A DNA stretch of 64,000 bases, from NCBI GenBank assembly GCA_003415625.1, contig PYIU01000011.1, forward strand, positions 1,501,001-1,565,000, given 5' to 3'. A program made the translations under genes and the position numbers. The DNA is from Aquanectria penicillioides. Its lineage: Eukaryota > Ascomycota > Sordariomycetes > Hypocreales > Nectriaceae. Shown here piece by piece: positions 11,168 through 23,575 of this stretch. Numbering within the stretch: position 1 is the stretch's first letter; each line of letters begins with the position of its first letter. Below the pieces are notes generated by a model, which had not been told where the DNA came from, made no database searches, and worked only from the letters and a program-made list of their open reading frames with translations.

Positions 11168-13048
11168 ATGTTACTCTTCACGCTCTTTTCGGCTTTGCTT
11201 TTGTGGCCGGCTGCGGTGGCTGCGGCCTGGGGGTGGACGGATCAGAGCGGCAACTATGTCATCGATTCCGGCGCCGACCTGATTATCAGCGTCAGCAAGT
11301 CTACCGGAGACATTACTTCTCTCAAGTACAAGGGACAGGAATTCAACGGATGGGGTGGCAAGAATACGTGAGTACACTGCTCTCCACCGGCCATGATGGG
11401 AGGGATTCCCTGACACGCTTTCCTAGCCATGTTGAATCTGGTCTGGGTGCCAGCACGTGTCTATCGCGACCATCAACACCAACGTGATCAAGGTTTCAGT
11501 GCAGCATGGAACCCTCAAGCACTACATCGTGATGCGATACAAGAACAACAACGTCTACCTTTTCACCAACAAGGCTGACGACAGCGTCTCTGCCATGCGA
11601 TACATTGTCCGTATCAAGCCCAGCATCTTCAGCCACGCCTCAACCGACCCTGGTATGCCTACTCGACCTCCGAGACCCGATAAGATATATACTAAACCCG
11701 ACTTTTAGATTATTACGATTCTGGTAGCACTTACATTGAGGCCTCTGACGTCAGCATCAACAGCGCCGGCATCACCAAGAGCAAGCATTATCAGGGCTCT
11801 ACCTATGGCCGCACCATGGACTGTAAGTTGTTGATCGAACTGTGATGTTTGCCGTGTTTCATACTAATCACCCTGCAAAGACGACTATGTCGGCCGGACT
11901 ACTGGCAAGGTCGGTCTGTACATGATCCGCTCCAACCACGAAAAGGCGTCCGGGGGCCCCTTTTTCCGATCTTTGCTCACACGAGCCGACCCAACCGGCG
12001 AGGACTTGTACGACATTTACTACTACAACATGGGGAGCACAGACGCGATGCGATTCGGCCTGCAGGGTCCCAGCGTCTTGGCCTTTACCGACGGCGGTGT
12101 TCCGAGCTCAAGCCTCTACGCCCGCAACGCAGACTGGACTTGGGTCGATGGTCTGAGCGTAAGTTTACCGCGCATTGATGACATTGTGCAAGAGAGCCAA
12201 GCTGACCGAATTCTTCATGTTGATAGTTGGATGGATGGACCAAGTGGGGTGATCGTGGCTATGCTTCTGGCGTTGGCATCTCCAACATGAAGAGCGGCTA
12301 CACTTACACGGTCGGACTGTCCAACACCGCTGCCCAGTACTGGGGAGTTGCATCAAGCACCAATGGCGCCTGGACGATCAAGAAGGTCATTGCTGGCACC
12401 TACACTCTGACTGTTTACAAGGATGAGCTGGAGGTGTACACGGGCAGCATCACTATCAACAAGGGCGCCGGCACGGCCGTCAACACGCTCAAGGCTACTG
12501 ATCCGGCTGACGACAGCGCAGTCTGGCGTATTGGAGAATGGGACGGAACCCCCCGTGGATTCCTCAACTTTGAGGACAAGGTGATGAAGCCGACCTACAT
12601 GCATCCCTCCGACAAGCGTCTGGCCGCGTGGGACACGACCAACTTCATCGTCGGCACGAGCAAGACCAATGCGTTCCCGGGTTACGTGTGGCAAGACATA
12701 AACAACAACCGCATCATCTACTTCCGTCTCAGCCAGGCTCAGTACACCAAGGAGCACACCATCCGTCTCGGCATCACCGAGGCCTACATCAGCGGCCGCC
12801 CGACGATCCAGGTCAACGACTGGTCAGCGCGCGCTCCCAGTGCCACCAACCAGGCCAAGACTCGAAGTCTCACCACGGGTACCTACCGTGGAAACAACGT
12901 CAAGCTGGAGTTTACGGTGCCGGCTAGTGCTTTTAAGCAGAGCACGAGCGAGTGGCAGATTCTCACCATTAGCATCATCACGGGTAGCTCCGGCTCCAAG
13001 TATCTGAGCGGTGGTGTGAGCTTTGACAGCATTGATATGCTGGCTTAA
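11168..13048 (+). CDS. Rhamnogalacturonan lyase, polysaccharide lyase family 4, secreted, with a 1-nt frameshift
   Basis: Five exons: 11168-11367, 11427-11652, 11709-11822, 11881-12158 and 12227-13048. Residues 1-20 are a clear signal peptide (hydrophobic, ending AVAAA before WGWTD). The body matches fungal PL4: an N-terminal beta-sandwich with DLIISVSKSTGDITSL and HVESGLGAST, then the fibronectin-like middle, then a C-terminal carbohydrate-binding-like domain with WRIGEWDGTPRGFLN, TYMHPSDKR and NAFPGYVWQD. The enzyme cleaves the rhamnose-galacturonate backbone of pectin RG-I by beta-elimination outside the cell, usually under carbon-catabolite control. The exons total 1640 nt, one short. In exon 2 the frame slips near 11455-11457, between AST and the following VSI. 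One extra base would give about 546 residues. The rest is undamaged, so a sequence error or very recent inactivation are both possible. Confidence 0.82.
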
Positions 13049-13061
13049 GAGGTTTCCCAAC

Positions 13062-13067
13062 AATAAA
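13062..13067 (+). terminator. Polyadenylation-type signal AATAAA of the PL4 gene
   Basis: AATAAA starts 14 nt after the stop codon. It is close for a poly(A) signal but is the only candidate before the convergent oxidoreductase gene. Confidence 0.35.
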
Positions 13068-13325
13068 ATGATGCGACAGAGAGAAGGAGGGGTTGTAGGA
13101 TAGAATGGTTTATGAATTGATAATATGAGGAGGCTCACGCCCCACACTCAGCTCGGGCGAGATTTACCTAGGGGCATGTTCATTTCACTGTGACACCATC
13201 ATGAGGCGACCGCGGTTTCTCGTTGACTCAAGTGATTACCCCATCGACACTTTATAGAGTATAAGTATAGATGTTTTAGTATTGAGACTAACTTAGTATG
13301 TGGTATTCGTGCTGACGTCTAGATG

Positions 13326-14468
13326 CTACTGGTCGATCTCAACAATCAACTTCGTACAGCTCACACCATGGAGCAGCACATCCAACCCAGCGCTGATGGC
13401 CTCTAACCCCTTACCCACAACCTTAGGCTCTGGGCTGGGCCGGATAGTTCCGTTGATCAGATTATTTCGTAGCCACGTCCCCATCCAATACCGAAACTGC
13501 CCCAACCTCGTCTCAGTATCCTCAAATGATGGCATCGGGAAGATGGTTTCCACCCCTTCTACTGCGTCCGCCTCTGTGGGTAATCCAGGTGCCGTCGCAA
13601 TCTTCCCCTTCCTCTCATTACCCAGTTCATCGGTGCGGAAAGCCTGAAGGACGGCCTGACACGCAGCTAGCTTCCCGGTGGCATGAAAGCAATACTGGAT
13701 CTCCAGACCGTCCTCCTTGGCCGATGCAACTATCGCATCCACAACTTGGGGGTCTTTGTAGTCGAAAACGCGGTCTGCCCCTAGAGAGCTCACATAATCC
13801 TTATTCGCTGACCCGGCTGTGGCGTACACGGCGGCGAATGGAGTGTTTGGATCTTCCCGTAGTATCCTGGCGCTCTGCACACCCATGGTGCCGATGCTTG
13901 AGGAGGCGCCCCAGATTAACAGGACTTGCTTTTTGTTGTTCAGTGACGTCCTGGTAACATCAAGGCCGGTTGAAGAAGCCGTTCCACCTGTGCGGAGGAT
14001 CCCCAAGGCATCCCACGCGCTGAGGGCTGTTTCGACGGCCACTGGCAAGGTTACCGCGTGGTTCCAAGACATGTTCTCGTCTGGAAGGGGCACGGCGTAC
14101 TGCCAGGGAACAAGGCACCGCTCTTGGAACGCGCCGTAGTCTGGGCTGCAGGACTTCCAGACTGATGCGGCGTAGGCAGCTACACGGGTGACGCCCGGCT
14201 GGAAGGAGAGGCCAGTACTGTCATCGGTAGTACCGGTGGGGACATCATCTCCTACCTCGAGGACAAGCCCTGAGATATCGAAGCCTGTGACCGTGGGGTA
14301 GCTTGTTATGAAAAGACCCGATGTGCGCATCACATTGTCTGCCGGGTTGAGGGCTACAGACTTGACAGCGACGAGGAGCTCCCCTGGACCTGGTTTCGGG
14401 GTCAAACGCGTTTGGACCTCGAAAGGCTGTCTTTTGCCGACACAGACGGCAGCGAGGTGGGTGGCCAT
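13326..14468 (-). CDS. Zinc-independent MDR-type alcohol dehydrogenase / enoyl reductase-like oxidoreductase
   Basis: A single-exon frame of 380 residues starting MATHLAAVCVGKRQPF. A further in-frame extension to 14657 is low in similarity to the fold, so the ATG at 14468 is preferred. The N-terminal GroES-like domain shows KPGPGELLVAVKSVALNPAD and VTGFDISGLVLEVGDDV. The nucleotide-binding Rossmann fold carries LIWGASSSIGTMGVQSARIL (about residues 190-210). The structural-zinc cysteine cluster of classical alcohol dehydrogenases is absent. This matches the group of fungal trans-enoyl reductase and ToxD-like proteins, many of which work with polyketide pathways, but no synthase gene is present here. 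A likely reaction is NADPH-dependent reduction of an activated C=C bond. The nearest neighbour on the other side is a divergent Zn2Cys6 regulator that could control it. Confidence 0.8.
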   Translation of the reverse strand: MATHLAAVCVGKRQPFEVQTRLTPKPGPGELLVAVKSVALNPADNVMRTSGLFITSYPTVTGFDISGLVLEVGDDVPTGTTDDSTGLSFQPGVTRVAAYAASVWKSCSPDYGAFQERCLVPWQYAVPLPDENMSWNHAVTLPVAVETALSAWDALGILRTGGTASSTGLDVTRTSLNNKKQVLLIWGASSSIGTMGVQSARILREDPNTPFAAVYATAGSANKDYVSSLGADRVFDYKDPQVVDAIVASAKEDGLEIQYCFHATGKLAACQAVLQAFRTDELGNERKGKIATAPGLPTEADAVEGVETIFPMPSFEDTETRLGQFRYWMGTWLRNNLINGTIRPSPEPKVVGKGLEAISAGLDVLLHGVSCTKLIVEIDQ

Positions 14469-15497
14469 TTTGGACCTTGTGTAAGCCAAGATAACCTGGT
14501 TATGAGTGATGGTATGGACGAGGTTATAGATGGTCTTATGTGAATATAAGTTTGGTGTCAAAGTTGAAGTCGGTGATGCCAATGGACTCCTCTGTGGAAC
14601 AAAGCCTTCGATGGTACCCCTGATTGACGAGCCTGCCTGAACTTTCGCGAGGATCACATTGTGTTTAAATACTCGATCTTCACCTGCTGACTTATCAAGA
14701 CCGCGCAGCTATAAGGCTTGCAGACTGGGCGCGGCCTTCTTGATGCCATTGGATCCGTCAGATTCGCCCGTTGCATGCCATGTTGCCTGGATCAAGGACA
14801 AGCTGGAACTGTCAGCCAACCAGGGAGCTCTGCACCCGATTCATGGCTAGATAAAAAAAAATGGGGAAAAAACATAGGCTACAGCCATTAGTCAGATTGC
14901 ATGTGTCAGGCGGAGGGTTCCGCGGGAGAAGACTTACAAATATTGACCTCCGGAGAATATTGAACGAGGTCAAGGAGACGGGTGTATCCCTCTGGCGTCA
15001 TCTCTCCAGTCTTTTCCGTCTCACTGCAGTCGAAAGTAGTAGATGTGATGTTGATGAAACTCGACCTGGCCGCTTCGCTGCTTGTGTCCTCCGCTCTCCG
15101 GTAGACAGTTGTCAAGCACGTCGGATTCCGTCGTGATGACCCTCCATCACCATCACCAATACCGATACCGTCTAACAGTCCGCTTCGATCCGCCAAAACC
15201 TCATTTGCATGTCAAAACAACACAAAAATAGCCTCTCGGCTACTAAACTGCCAAACCCTGTTCCGGGCATTTTCCAAACTTGGCGCCAAACCCATCCTCG
15301 TCGGGCCACCCAGCCAATCAGAGCACTCTGCATCCGACTCAGAGCTAGTGTGATGCTTGGTATCCGAAAGAGGGTTAGTGTATGGGTCCTAATTTGAAAC
15401 GAGATCATGGCTGTCCCCCGATGGATTCATTCCTCTGGCACGCAAGTTGATCTTTTTAGACCCCGGAAAACCCCTCAGAGTCCAAGTGCCTAGAGCG
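14469..15497. other. Divergent promoter region, oxidoreductase and Zn2Cys6 genes
   Basis: About 1 kb shared upstream region. No gene seen. A short A-run lies near 14853-14861. Confidence 0.45.
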
Positions 15498-16846
15498 ATG
15501 GAAAAAAAGCCAAGTATCGGCATGACTTCTGCTCATCAAGCAGAGATTCGGGAGCACCGGACCAAGCGAAGGTCGAGATTTGGCTGCCGAAATTGCAAGC
15601 TCAGAAAACTCAAGGTGAGCCGTTCTCCGCCATGCAGGCAACTATGCGTAACTAAATGGATTTCCCGGCCTCGTTTCTAGTGTGACGAGGGCAAACCGCA
15701 GTGCAAAAGATGTAGTTCATTCGGCGTATTATGCAACTTCATAGTTAATGTACCTGACCTGCAGCCTGTCGCCGGTGACTTGATAAGGTCATCAGCTGCT
15801 CAACAAAGACAAAGGCCGCAGCCTCCTCCTACTGGCGCTGTCTGGACATCTGATGCATCAACATCCTATCAGCTGGACCCAAAATGTCAGGATTTTGTAA
15901 ACCGTTATCTGGGTCGAAGTCTCATTACTCCGCATGACCCCAACATGATAGACGTGAACCGCAAGCTCTTGGTGCTAGCCTTTACCGTAAGTCCTATTGA
16001 CTTACTTACCCTTTCGATGCAAGTTAGCCTAGATCATCCGATTAACAGTTGTTACAGCACCCTTTTCTGATGCACGCCTCCCTAGCAGTGGCGTTCGCAT
16101 ATGATCGCCATTTGTATAGTCCATTGGGTTCTCCTCGCAGTGTTGAAGAGTGCTATCACTGGTCTCGGAGCACAGCTCTCTTCAACAAGCGGTTAAGGGA
16201 ACCAATCGAGACCAAAGATAAGGATCCAATTTGGGGCACAGCGGCTGCTTTAGCTATGTTGTCCATCTCTTCGCCCGATGCATGTACGCCGGAAGAATCA
16301 TGGCCTCTCAAGCCTCGCGACCACTCCGATTGGGAATGGTTGCGCATGACCAACGGCAAAATGTCACTATGGCGCATAACTAACCCTCTACGACCAAACA
16401 GCCTGTTTCGCGTCTTAGCGTCGACCTATGCTCATATGCATTCTCCATTACCAGAAGAAGGCATCGAGGGTATACCCAGGGCTTTGGCTACTGTCTGCCA
16501 CCTCGAAGCCACATCCACAGCAGAGAATAATCCCTACTTCGGTGCGGCTCACGCCTTGGCACAGATCCAAGGGCTCCTAGATGGTCAAGTTACAATAGAC
16601 CAAGTTCAATTATTTATCAACAGCATACATGGCACTTTCAAATCGTTGCTGCAGGATAAAGACCCCATTGCACTTTTATTGCTCTATCTATGGTATAGCA
16701 AAACAGGGCGCAGCATATGGTGGCTGCAGCTGAGAGCTAGAGTCGAGTGTCCTTCCATTTGCTCATACCTGCAGCTGTATCATAAAAGCTATGAAGCTGT
16801 ACAAAGATTCCTTCCAGGAGGTGATCTTGACGATATACTGAATTAG
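15498..16846 (+). CDS. Zn(II)2Cys6 transcription factor, Upc2/ECM22-like fungal type
   Basis: Three exons, 15498-15614, 15681-15986 and 16058-16846, give 403 residues exactly in frame. The binuclear zinc cluster spans the first intron: C-x2-C-x6-C, then C-x6-C-x2-C-x6-C (CRNCKLRKLKCDEGKPQCKR begins it, about residues 31-58), preceded by the basic KRRSRFG. The second junction restores HPFLMHASLAVAFAYDRHLY, the usual beginning of the Upc2-type regulatory domain in short fungal C6 proteins. The protein should be nuclear and bind CGG-type half sites. The DNA targets and ligand are unknown. The neighbouring divergent oxidoreductase is the obvious candidate target. No defect seen. Confidence 0.88.
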
Positions 16847-17439
16847 TGAACATCCGAGTCTTAATAAACATCATAAATTACGGCAACGATGATCATTGAG
16901 CTTCTCGTTCGTTAACAACAATAGCCATTACGCGTCTCTCCTTCATTCCTATCACCAAGAGGTTGTCCTATATATAGCAATGTCATACACTGTACAACCT
17001 GACTTTCTTGACAATAGTGTTGGCGTCTTGTGGGATGAGCTTTCCTGCCTATGACGTAGATTCACGCTAGCTAGTGTTCTCAATAATACCAAGGTACATT
17101 TGTGTGACGAATAAAGAGATTGAAAGAGCTAGTTTACTAACATGGACTTGGCTAAGACATCTTGTTCAAAGGTCCAGACACAAGAGACATGTAGAGTGGG
17201 ACAAATTTGTATTCATGTACTTGTTATCATTCTGTGCCATTATGTTACCAACACAATGTAAATACTGCCTCCTCCGAAACCAGAGGCAGCACAAGGGTCG
17301 TAAAATCCGGGTTTTCGATAAAGCTGGGGAAGCAGACTAGCTAATCGTCGTTTACTACTCATCCTTCAATGTCAATGCGGCCATGAAAGTCAACCCCGTA
17401 CTTTTCTGTCCACTTATTAGCCCTTTTCAACATCGCGAT
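16847..17439. other. Convergent 3' spacer
   Basis: AT-rich, no gene supported. It separates the 3' ends of the regulator (+) and the F-box gene (-). Confidence 0.45.
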
Positions 17440-20288
17440 TCAACGCATGGAAGTTACATTTATGTATTTCGTGGTTTCATGGTCGTATCCGCAGGGTCCG
17501 CCAAACGAAAGGACTAGGCCAGCAATGACCTCTCCATCTGGAATCCTGATGCTTTTCCATTCCTTTGGCATGTCTTTCCGGTTCTTCCAGACAATTCCTC
17601 TGTCGCGATTGGTTCGCAGCTACAGCGATGTCAGTGAACTGCTGAAACGAAATCACATCGCCTTGTCGGACTCACTTTGATTGCCTCGGGTATTGGCTGG
17701 TTGCCGAAAGATATCTCAACAACACGTTCGCCTCCAGGCCCATCAATCTCAAAAGATTCGAAATCGTTGTCGGGAAGCTGTGAGCCATCTACCTCGCTAT
17801 GTCTAGCAATCGCAAAGCTAGCCCCATGAGAGGAATCAAAGTCGGCTTTCATGTTGCAAACCCCTCTTGTTATTTCCATTTCAGCCCTATGCGGATGGTA
17901 AGTGCCACTGGGAAATAGGAAAGCGGTCAGTTTCCTCAAGGCTTTGAGTTCGCTCGTCTCGTGTGCCCAGATAAAAGCCTCGTAGGGAACAACATCGACC
18001 GGGAAGTCACGGTGTGTCGGTTGAGTTTCCTCTTCACCAACCGTGCGCAAGCTAAACTTGTCACATTTCCATATCGGTTGATCTGATGCGAGGGTACAAG
18101 ACTTGTTGGTCCAGAGGTACCGCTCTAGCGGAGGCAGGGGAAGTGTTTGAGGTCCCACCGCGAGGTCCTCGCAGTCCCTGGGTGCTACAAGAATTCCAAA
18201 CCGAAGGATTCTTTGCTTCCCTTCAACAATCTATAACCCTAGTTAATCAACATGCACCCACAACCTAAGTTAGTAGGCACTCACCCCAGTTCGACCCATC
18301 ACACCAACAATGCATTTTCCCCGTGGTGCTAAAAATGGCCGCTGACAATGGCCAACCGTGCACTCCCCGAGATGCACAGTCTTTGACTTCGAGGTTTGAA
18401 TCTGAATATGTCAGCGCAACTAGCTATTCACCAGCGGGCCGTTACTCACTGTGACTCCTTCTGGCGATGTAGAAGGCGTCTTTTGGTTAGCGCCCGCTCC
18501 CCGTTTACCACTGCTCAGAAGATTCATTTGGGGAATGTGCAGTATGATTCCAACGATCCAATCATCGCTTTCAAGATTGAAAGATTGAATTTGCACCCCG
18601 GGATCGCTATCATCCGTTCCGAAGAGCCTCCTCTGGGAATTGATTGCGACCGATATTCCAACAAGGCAACCCCCTTCATCCCAGAACGTCTCTACACCCT
18701 TCTGCGCCCTGAGATCGCTCCATGAATGCACCCAGAATGACTTGTTGAGATTTTGGTCATTACTGATTGGCGATGAGACTCCCGGAATGTGAGAACAAGC
18801 TGCCTGGGCTCTAATCGCCTTTTCAACACCCGACTCTGCCTTTGGAATCTTGGACATGTAGAACTCGGCAAGCTGGTCACAAACACCCCAGATCCGTCGG
18901 CGATTCGCAAGTTTCATGTAAGGCCCTTTCATATGTTTTCGTGGCTTTGTAGTCTTTAGGGCCCAGAGATAGAGCGCCTTCATGCTACCAATTGATAATG
19001 AACCATCGGACTCGAGGAACTGGTGCAATTCGAAGAACCAGGTCATACTCTCCTTCATCAGGTGCTTCCAGAACCAATCGTTGAGGTGAAGTTTGGAATG
19101 GACGGTCCATGACGCCTGGCAGAGTTTCAAGAGAGCTTGAGGGTTGAGGTGGGACATCATCTGGTATGTGACTTCTTGAGGTAGTTGGGAGAATGGATCC
19201 GACTTTATCTTTGAGCCCAGGCCAGAGTTGAGGGGTGGCAGCGTGAAGGCTCGTTCAAGATCAGCCCGCACATGAGCGGATAGCTGCGGCGTCTGGATCG
19301 GTGAGCTAACTAGCATCTCCTCGCCGCGATTTGAATTCCAAAACTGCTCAGCTTCAACCTCAATGTCCGTACCGGCCTCATCATAGAACAAATGCAAGAT
19401 CGGAGAATAGTCCGGGGACAAGGCGCGCATCACGGTGTACAAGACGTCCTTGTCAATGCGAGTGACATCTTCTGACCCGGTCAAACGCCGACATAGCAGA
19501 AGAAAGCAGTCCCAATGAAAAGGAAACACGGGGTCTCCTTGGTTGAAATCGTGGTAGCAAGAGAATGCCGTGATGTCCACGTCTTGGCAGTTGGGGTCGT
19601 CGCCGGGAACGCACGTCATTGCACCGTAGTCATCATAGACTCCGGGGCCGGACACAAAGGCCCTTTAGAGGAAGAGAAAGTTCAACAGTCAGCGTCCACG
19701 ATTGTTATCAACATTATGTAGAATGGGGACATACTTGGACACGCCGGCGGCTTGAGCGTTGAATCCAAGAACACGGCAATTTGCGGTCCATTCAGCATCT
19801 GCCGGGGAGAGCACATCACAGTTGTAACCTGGCTCTTCGTCTTCATCATCGTCTTCGTCGGAGTTCTCTTCATTTTCATTGTCAGATCCCACCTCCTCTT
19901 CTTCAGCATCAGGGTTTTTATCGGCGTTGTTGGCGTCTCCATTGTCCTCAGTGTCGCCGACGTTGACGCGGCTGGATTCTGGCTGGTTTTCGCTCGCCGA
20001 TTGTTGGTTAACCATCTCGACTTCCTGGCTCTCTTCCGGAGCATCATCCATATCTTCATCAGAGTATTGTTGGTATCCTTCCTCAGATGCGTCGTCACCA
20101 CCTTCATCAGACCCTTCACCGGACCCTTCGTCAGAGTCCACATCAGTCCACTCCCCGTCATCTCCATCGCGCTCATTGTTGCTGGCATTACCGTTGTTCT
20201 GTGAAGCAGCATCCGGATCGTGGCCTTGAATCTCCACCTCGGACAGTGGCCCGGCACAGATGGCACAATAGCAGTCCCACGAACCCAT
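17440..20288 (-). CDS. F-box protein with an acidic N-terminal region
   Basis: Five minus-strand exons, 20288-19735, 19662-18450, 18401-18285, 18230-17676 and 17619-17440, with 48-72 nt introns, give 872 residues. The N-terminus MGSWDCYCAICAG recurs in a fungal F-box family. It is followed by a long Asp/Glu/Ser/Asn-rich acidic stretch (about residues 40-165). The F-box itself is FSQLPQEVTYQMMSHLNPQA with LLKLCQASWTVHSKL (about 335-385), the Skp1-binding motif of SCF ubiquitin ligases. The C-terminal half is a beta-rich domain with a VKxFWDEGGCLVGIS-like turn and ends FGGPCGYDHETTKYINV. It probably recruits a substrate for ubiquitination, but the substrate is unknown. All junctions close in frame and no damage was seen. 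Frames on the opposite strand of the acidic region are artefacts of its biased codons. Confidence 0.8.
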
Positions 20289-21740
20289 GATGAGGAAAAT
20301 GGAAAAGAAAAGAGACAAGAGATACAGTGAAGCTGAAAAGATGAAGATGCAAGCTGTGAAAGGACGTTGGGACTGAGACAATGTTGTAGGAGAAAGCGCG
20401 ACACAAGCCAGACTCTCCTTTTTTAAAGAGGAGACATGCCTCGTATATGAAGCAACCAAAATTCACGATGTCAGCTTCGGCCTGATTCGCGGCGGGGGCT
20501 CGGTTGCCTGCACTAGCCACAATCCTTGCAGCCCCAGCAAGTCTAATACAAATAAGCATGAAATTTCCGGCTCGCGGAGCCTGTAATGATCTACGGGTCT
20601 TTGACGGAAATAGAAATTGGTCGTGCGTGATGAGGCAGCACAGCAACCCACTGTCGAGCAACGCTCATGACATGGATCATGAGGGGAAAATTATCATGCT
20701 AAGGCGGGTCAGTGATTCATTTTCCGTCTGGTTTTATTTTTTTCGTCCTTGCTATGGTGGCATTTATAGCTGTGATTGTGATCCTATGCCCCAAACTGGT
20801 TGATGAGGTTAATAATAGGTTCTCGTTATGACCCGATATGAGCTATTTGACAGCGAATATTCGTTTCCCATTCTTCCTCAGAATACACTACCACAATAGC
20901 ATATCGCCATCACACCTTGACTTTTTAGCCTCACGATTCTCACACTATCGATCACACATATTAATTTTGCCAATCTGCCATGTTGGCATGTTGCTCTACC
21001 CCGTCTGCTGCCGGCCTGTACAACCTCATATACCTAGACCACGTATAGGTTACTTTTCGTAGAGTAAAAAGGCCAGTGCTTTTTGTGCTTCTTGAATATC
21101 TGGCACACCTTTTGTGGCAAGCTAAAATATTTCAACAGACTTGCATGAAATGGCACCTTGTATTAAGTCGAAGTTTGAGATACGCTTCAGCACAAAGTCG
21201 TACCACATAATTGCTTCTCAGGATATCTACAATTACGAAGCCCCTCAAGCATATTGATTCTTATGCTCAAATTCTATCGGTGCTTACATCCAGGAAATAA
21301 GATCCGGGAATGGCATTGTCCCAGATGCGGTGTGCCTACCTGCATCAAACACCGGCCTTGCTAGTCAAAAGCCCAAGTCAGATACTATCCTAAGTTGTTG
21401 AACATAGCACAGCCCCGCGAATGACAATTCATTTGCAATTGGTTTCTTCATTTTTCTATTTTCCAATGAAGTATTTGACGAGTTACTTACTACCTATTAT
21501 GCATCATCGACTTGAGATGTAGTCATGAACGAAGCAGCATTACCCCCGCCAACATACCAATTGATTGGTCTGTTTCGGATACGTCCAAGACTGTCTCAGT
21601 TTCTCGAGCAAACTCCTTTGAATGACAAATTACATTGCTAGGTAGCGGCATAAGTTTAAATACTGGGCGGAATACCGACTACGCGGTGATCTATTTTCCT
21701 TTCTCTCGAGCCCCAGGCGGCCAGGGCGCTCGATTCTGAC
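20289..21740. other. Divergent intergenic region, no gene seen
   Basis: About 1.45 kb of AT-rich sequence between the F-box gene (-) and the secreted-protein gene (+). Frames present are short and without domain signals. Confidence 0.45.
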
Positions 21741-22682
21741 ATGTTTCCACTCCAGTTGGGCAGCCTTTTATTGCTGCAAATCCTATTGATTTTCACCTGT
21801 GTTTCATCGACCGGCCGCTGTGGCACACAATGCAGTCCTTCTGATAGCCTTCTTCAACTGTTCCGCTCGGACACCAATCTTGCCGAAGCAATTCCGTTTT
21901 GCAGTGGATATCTTGGTGTCTCGACTTCAACAGGCGCAATCACTAGTACCACTACAATGTACGTATCGATCCAACAGTTACTTATGAAAAGTCCAGCGCC
22001 CTAGGAAAGAACTTCAGACTGACGGCGCGCCGCACTGTAACAGTCCCAGCACACAAGCAAAGTCTACCACCGCCCCGACGACGACATTGCCGGGGCAGGC
22101 TCGGCGTGCACAAAACGATGAATCTCTTCCATATCCGGCGTGGCTGCCTTCGACATACTCAGCTAGTCGCGTGTCTTCTGCATGTCGCTGCATTGCAACC
22201 CTCATGCCTGCTGTCACAAGCACAAGGAAGAACATCATTACAACCAGCACCCTGGTATCCCAAACAACGACCTTGTTAACCACTACGACTACGACGCCAG
22301 GCCCACGTCCAACGGTTATCCAAATTATCAGAAAAGATACCAATGAATTTGTAGGGTATCTTGGAACTACTGGGGATGTCATTGTCACCTCTAGGTTGTC
22401 AGAAGCCGCCCCTATCAAGTTTGATGTGCAGCCTAGCCAGGTCTCTGTTGATTCTGCACGCATATTAATTAGATCACAAAACTCATTTCAGCCATTCGGT
22501 GCGTATTATTATGTTGGATTGTAAGCAGCATCAATTCTTCTACTGAATGTTAAAGAATGTCCTACTCATTGACCTAGGTCTCCAATAGATATAACAGCAT
22601 CTGGTGAGCATTACCTATCTTCCGTTTTTTAAACTACGTTGTGCACGTCATTATGGGTAGAAATCTAACAGAAGTTTTGTAG
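21741..22682 (+). CDS. Small secreted Ser/Thr-rich protein, unknown function
   Basis: A four-exon model, 21741-21958, 22044-22520, 22578-22603 and 22672-22682, totals 732 nt (243 residues) and closes in frame. The last two exons are very short and less certain. Residues 1-22 form a signal peptide (FPLQLGSLLLLQILLIFTCVSS). A CGTQC pair follows, then a CSGYLGV segment, a threonine-rich linker, LPYPAWLPSTYSASRVSSACRC, and a poly-Thr run (TTTTTT) leading to TVIQIIRKDTNEFVGYLGTTGD. The layout, with paired cysteines, Thr-rich O-glycosylation stretches and a conserved C-terminal beta block, is that of a family of fungal extracellular proteins of unknown function. No enzyme motif is visible. Confidence 0.65.
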
Positions 22683-23575
22683 CACCACCTGGTTCAAGCG
22701 GAGATGTACAATCAGATATAATACGTTATTGACTTGATGTTCCAGTTAGACTAACCGGATGCACTGCAGTGGACAATTAATACACAAACTAAAGAAATCA
22801 GTGCGCAGTGGATTTCCAATGGGATGCATAAGTTTGTCCAACATGTACTCACGGTCCTGCCCTTGTATGCACTGACTGATATCAATAGCAATCTCTTCCC
22901 CAATATGGCGAGGTGACTTATTTGTCTTTATTGTATTCGACACTGTTAAATTCTTTCGACGTACAGTGCCAATTTCGAGATACGAAGTCATCTTCAAGTA
23001 TTATGAGGTCCCCAGTTAGACCCTTTTCACAGCTCGTGCTGCATTTTCCTCCACAGCATGTCAATTCAAGTTACATACATATCGTTTCAAACCAGTCAAA
23101 TAAAAGTTAAACCATTCGCCACATCCTGTCAAGTCAACGAGAGGAATATGGTCTGCTTCGCCAGTGCTATCAAGGTTAACGCCATTGTTACTACAAAGCG
23201 ATAGATTCGAGGACGACGTGTGTACGGGGCGGTTTCAGAGACCGTTCCAGAATTCAAGATTGGCATTTCTCACATTCCATTTGACGGCCAGGACCTGTCT
23301 ACGAATCGATGCGCCAAGCATCTGGCTCCAGCTACCGAAGGATGAGAAATTGGCTATCTCAGTGGTATAAGAACTTGCATATTAATTGAATCCCGGCCAC
23401 TCAGGTTCGCTAACAGGTGGACCATTTCTCAACATACATTCCAGAATAGATATTCCAGCGAAACAGGATCTGATATTAGCAACCTGCCCCACCCAAGCGC
23501 GCGACGCGAATAATGTCACTGAAACTCCAAGTGATATGCGCCACACAACATAACGGGGCCGTTGTAGGAAGACCT
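22683..23575. other. Convergent spacer, no gene seen
   Basis: AT-rich. Nothing beyond short random frames. Confidence 0.4.

Noticed and set aside
19689..20404. Several long frames on both strands across the F-box gene's first exon
   Set aside because: They arise from the repetitive acidic codons (GAA/GAT/GAC). Only the frame beginning MGSWDCYCAIC joins by good introns to the F-box exon.
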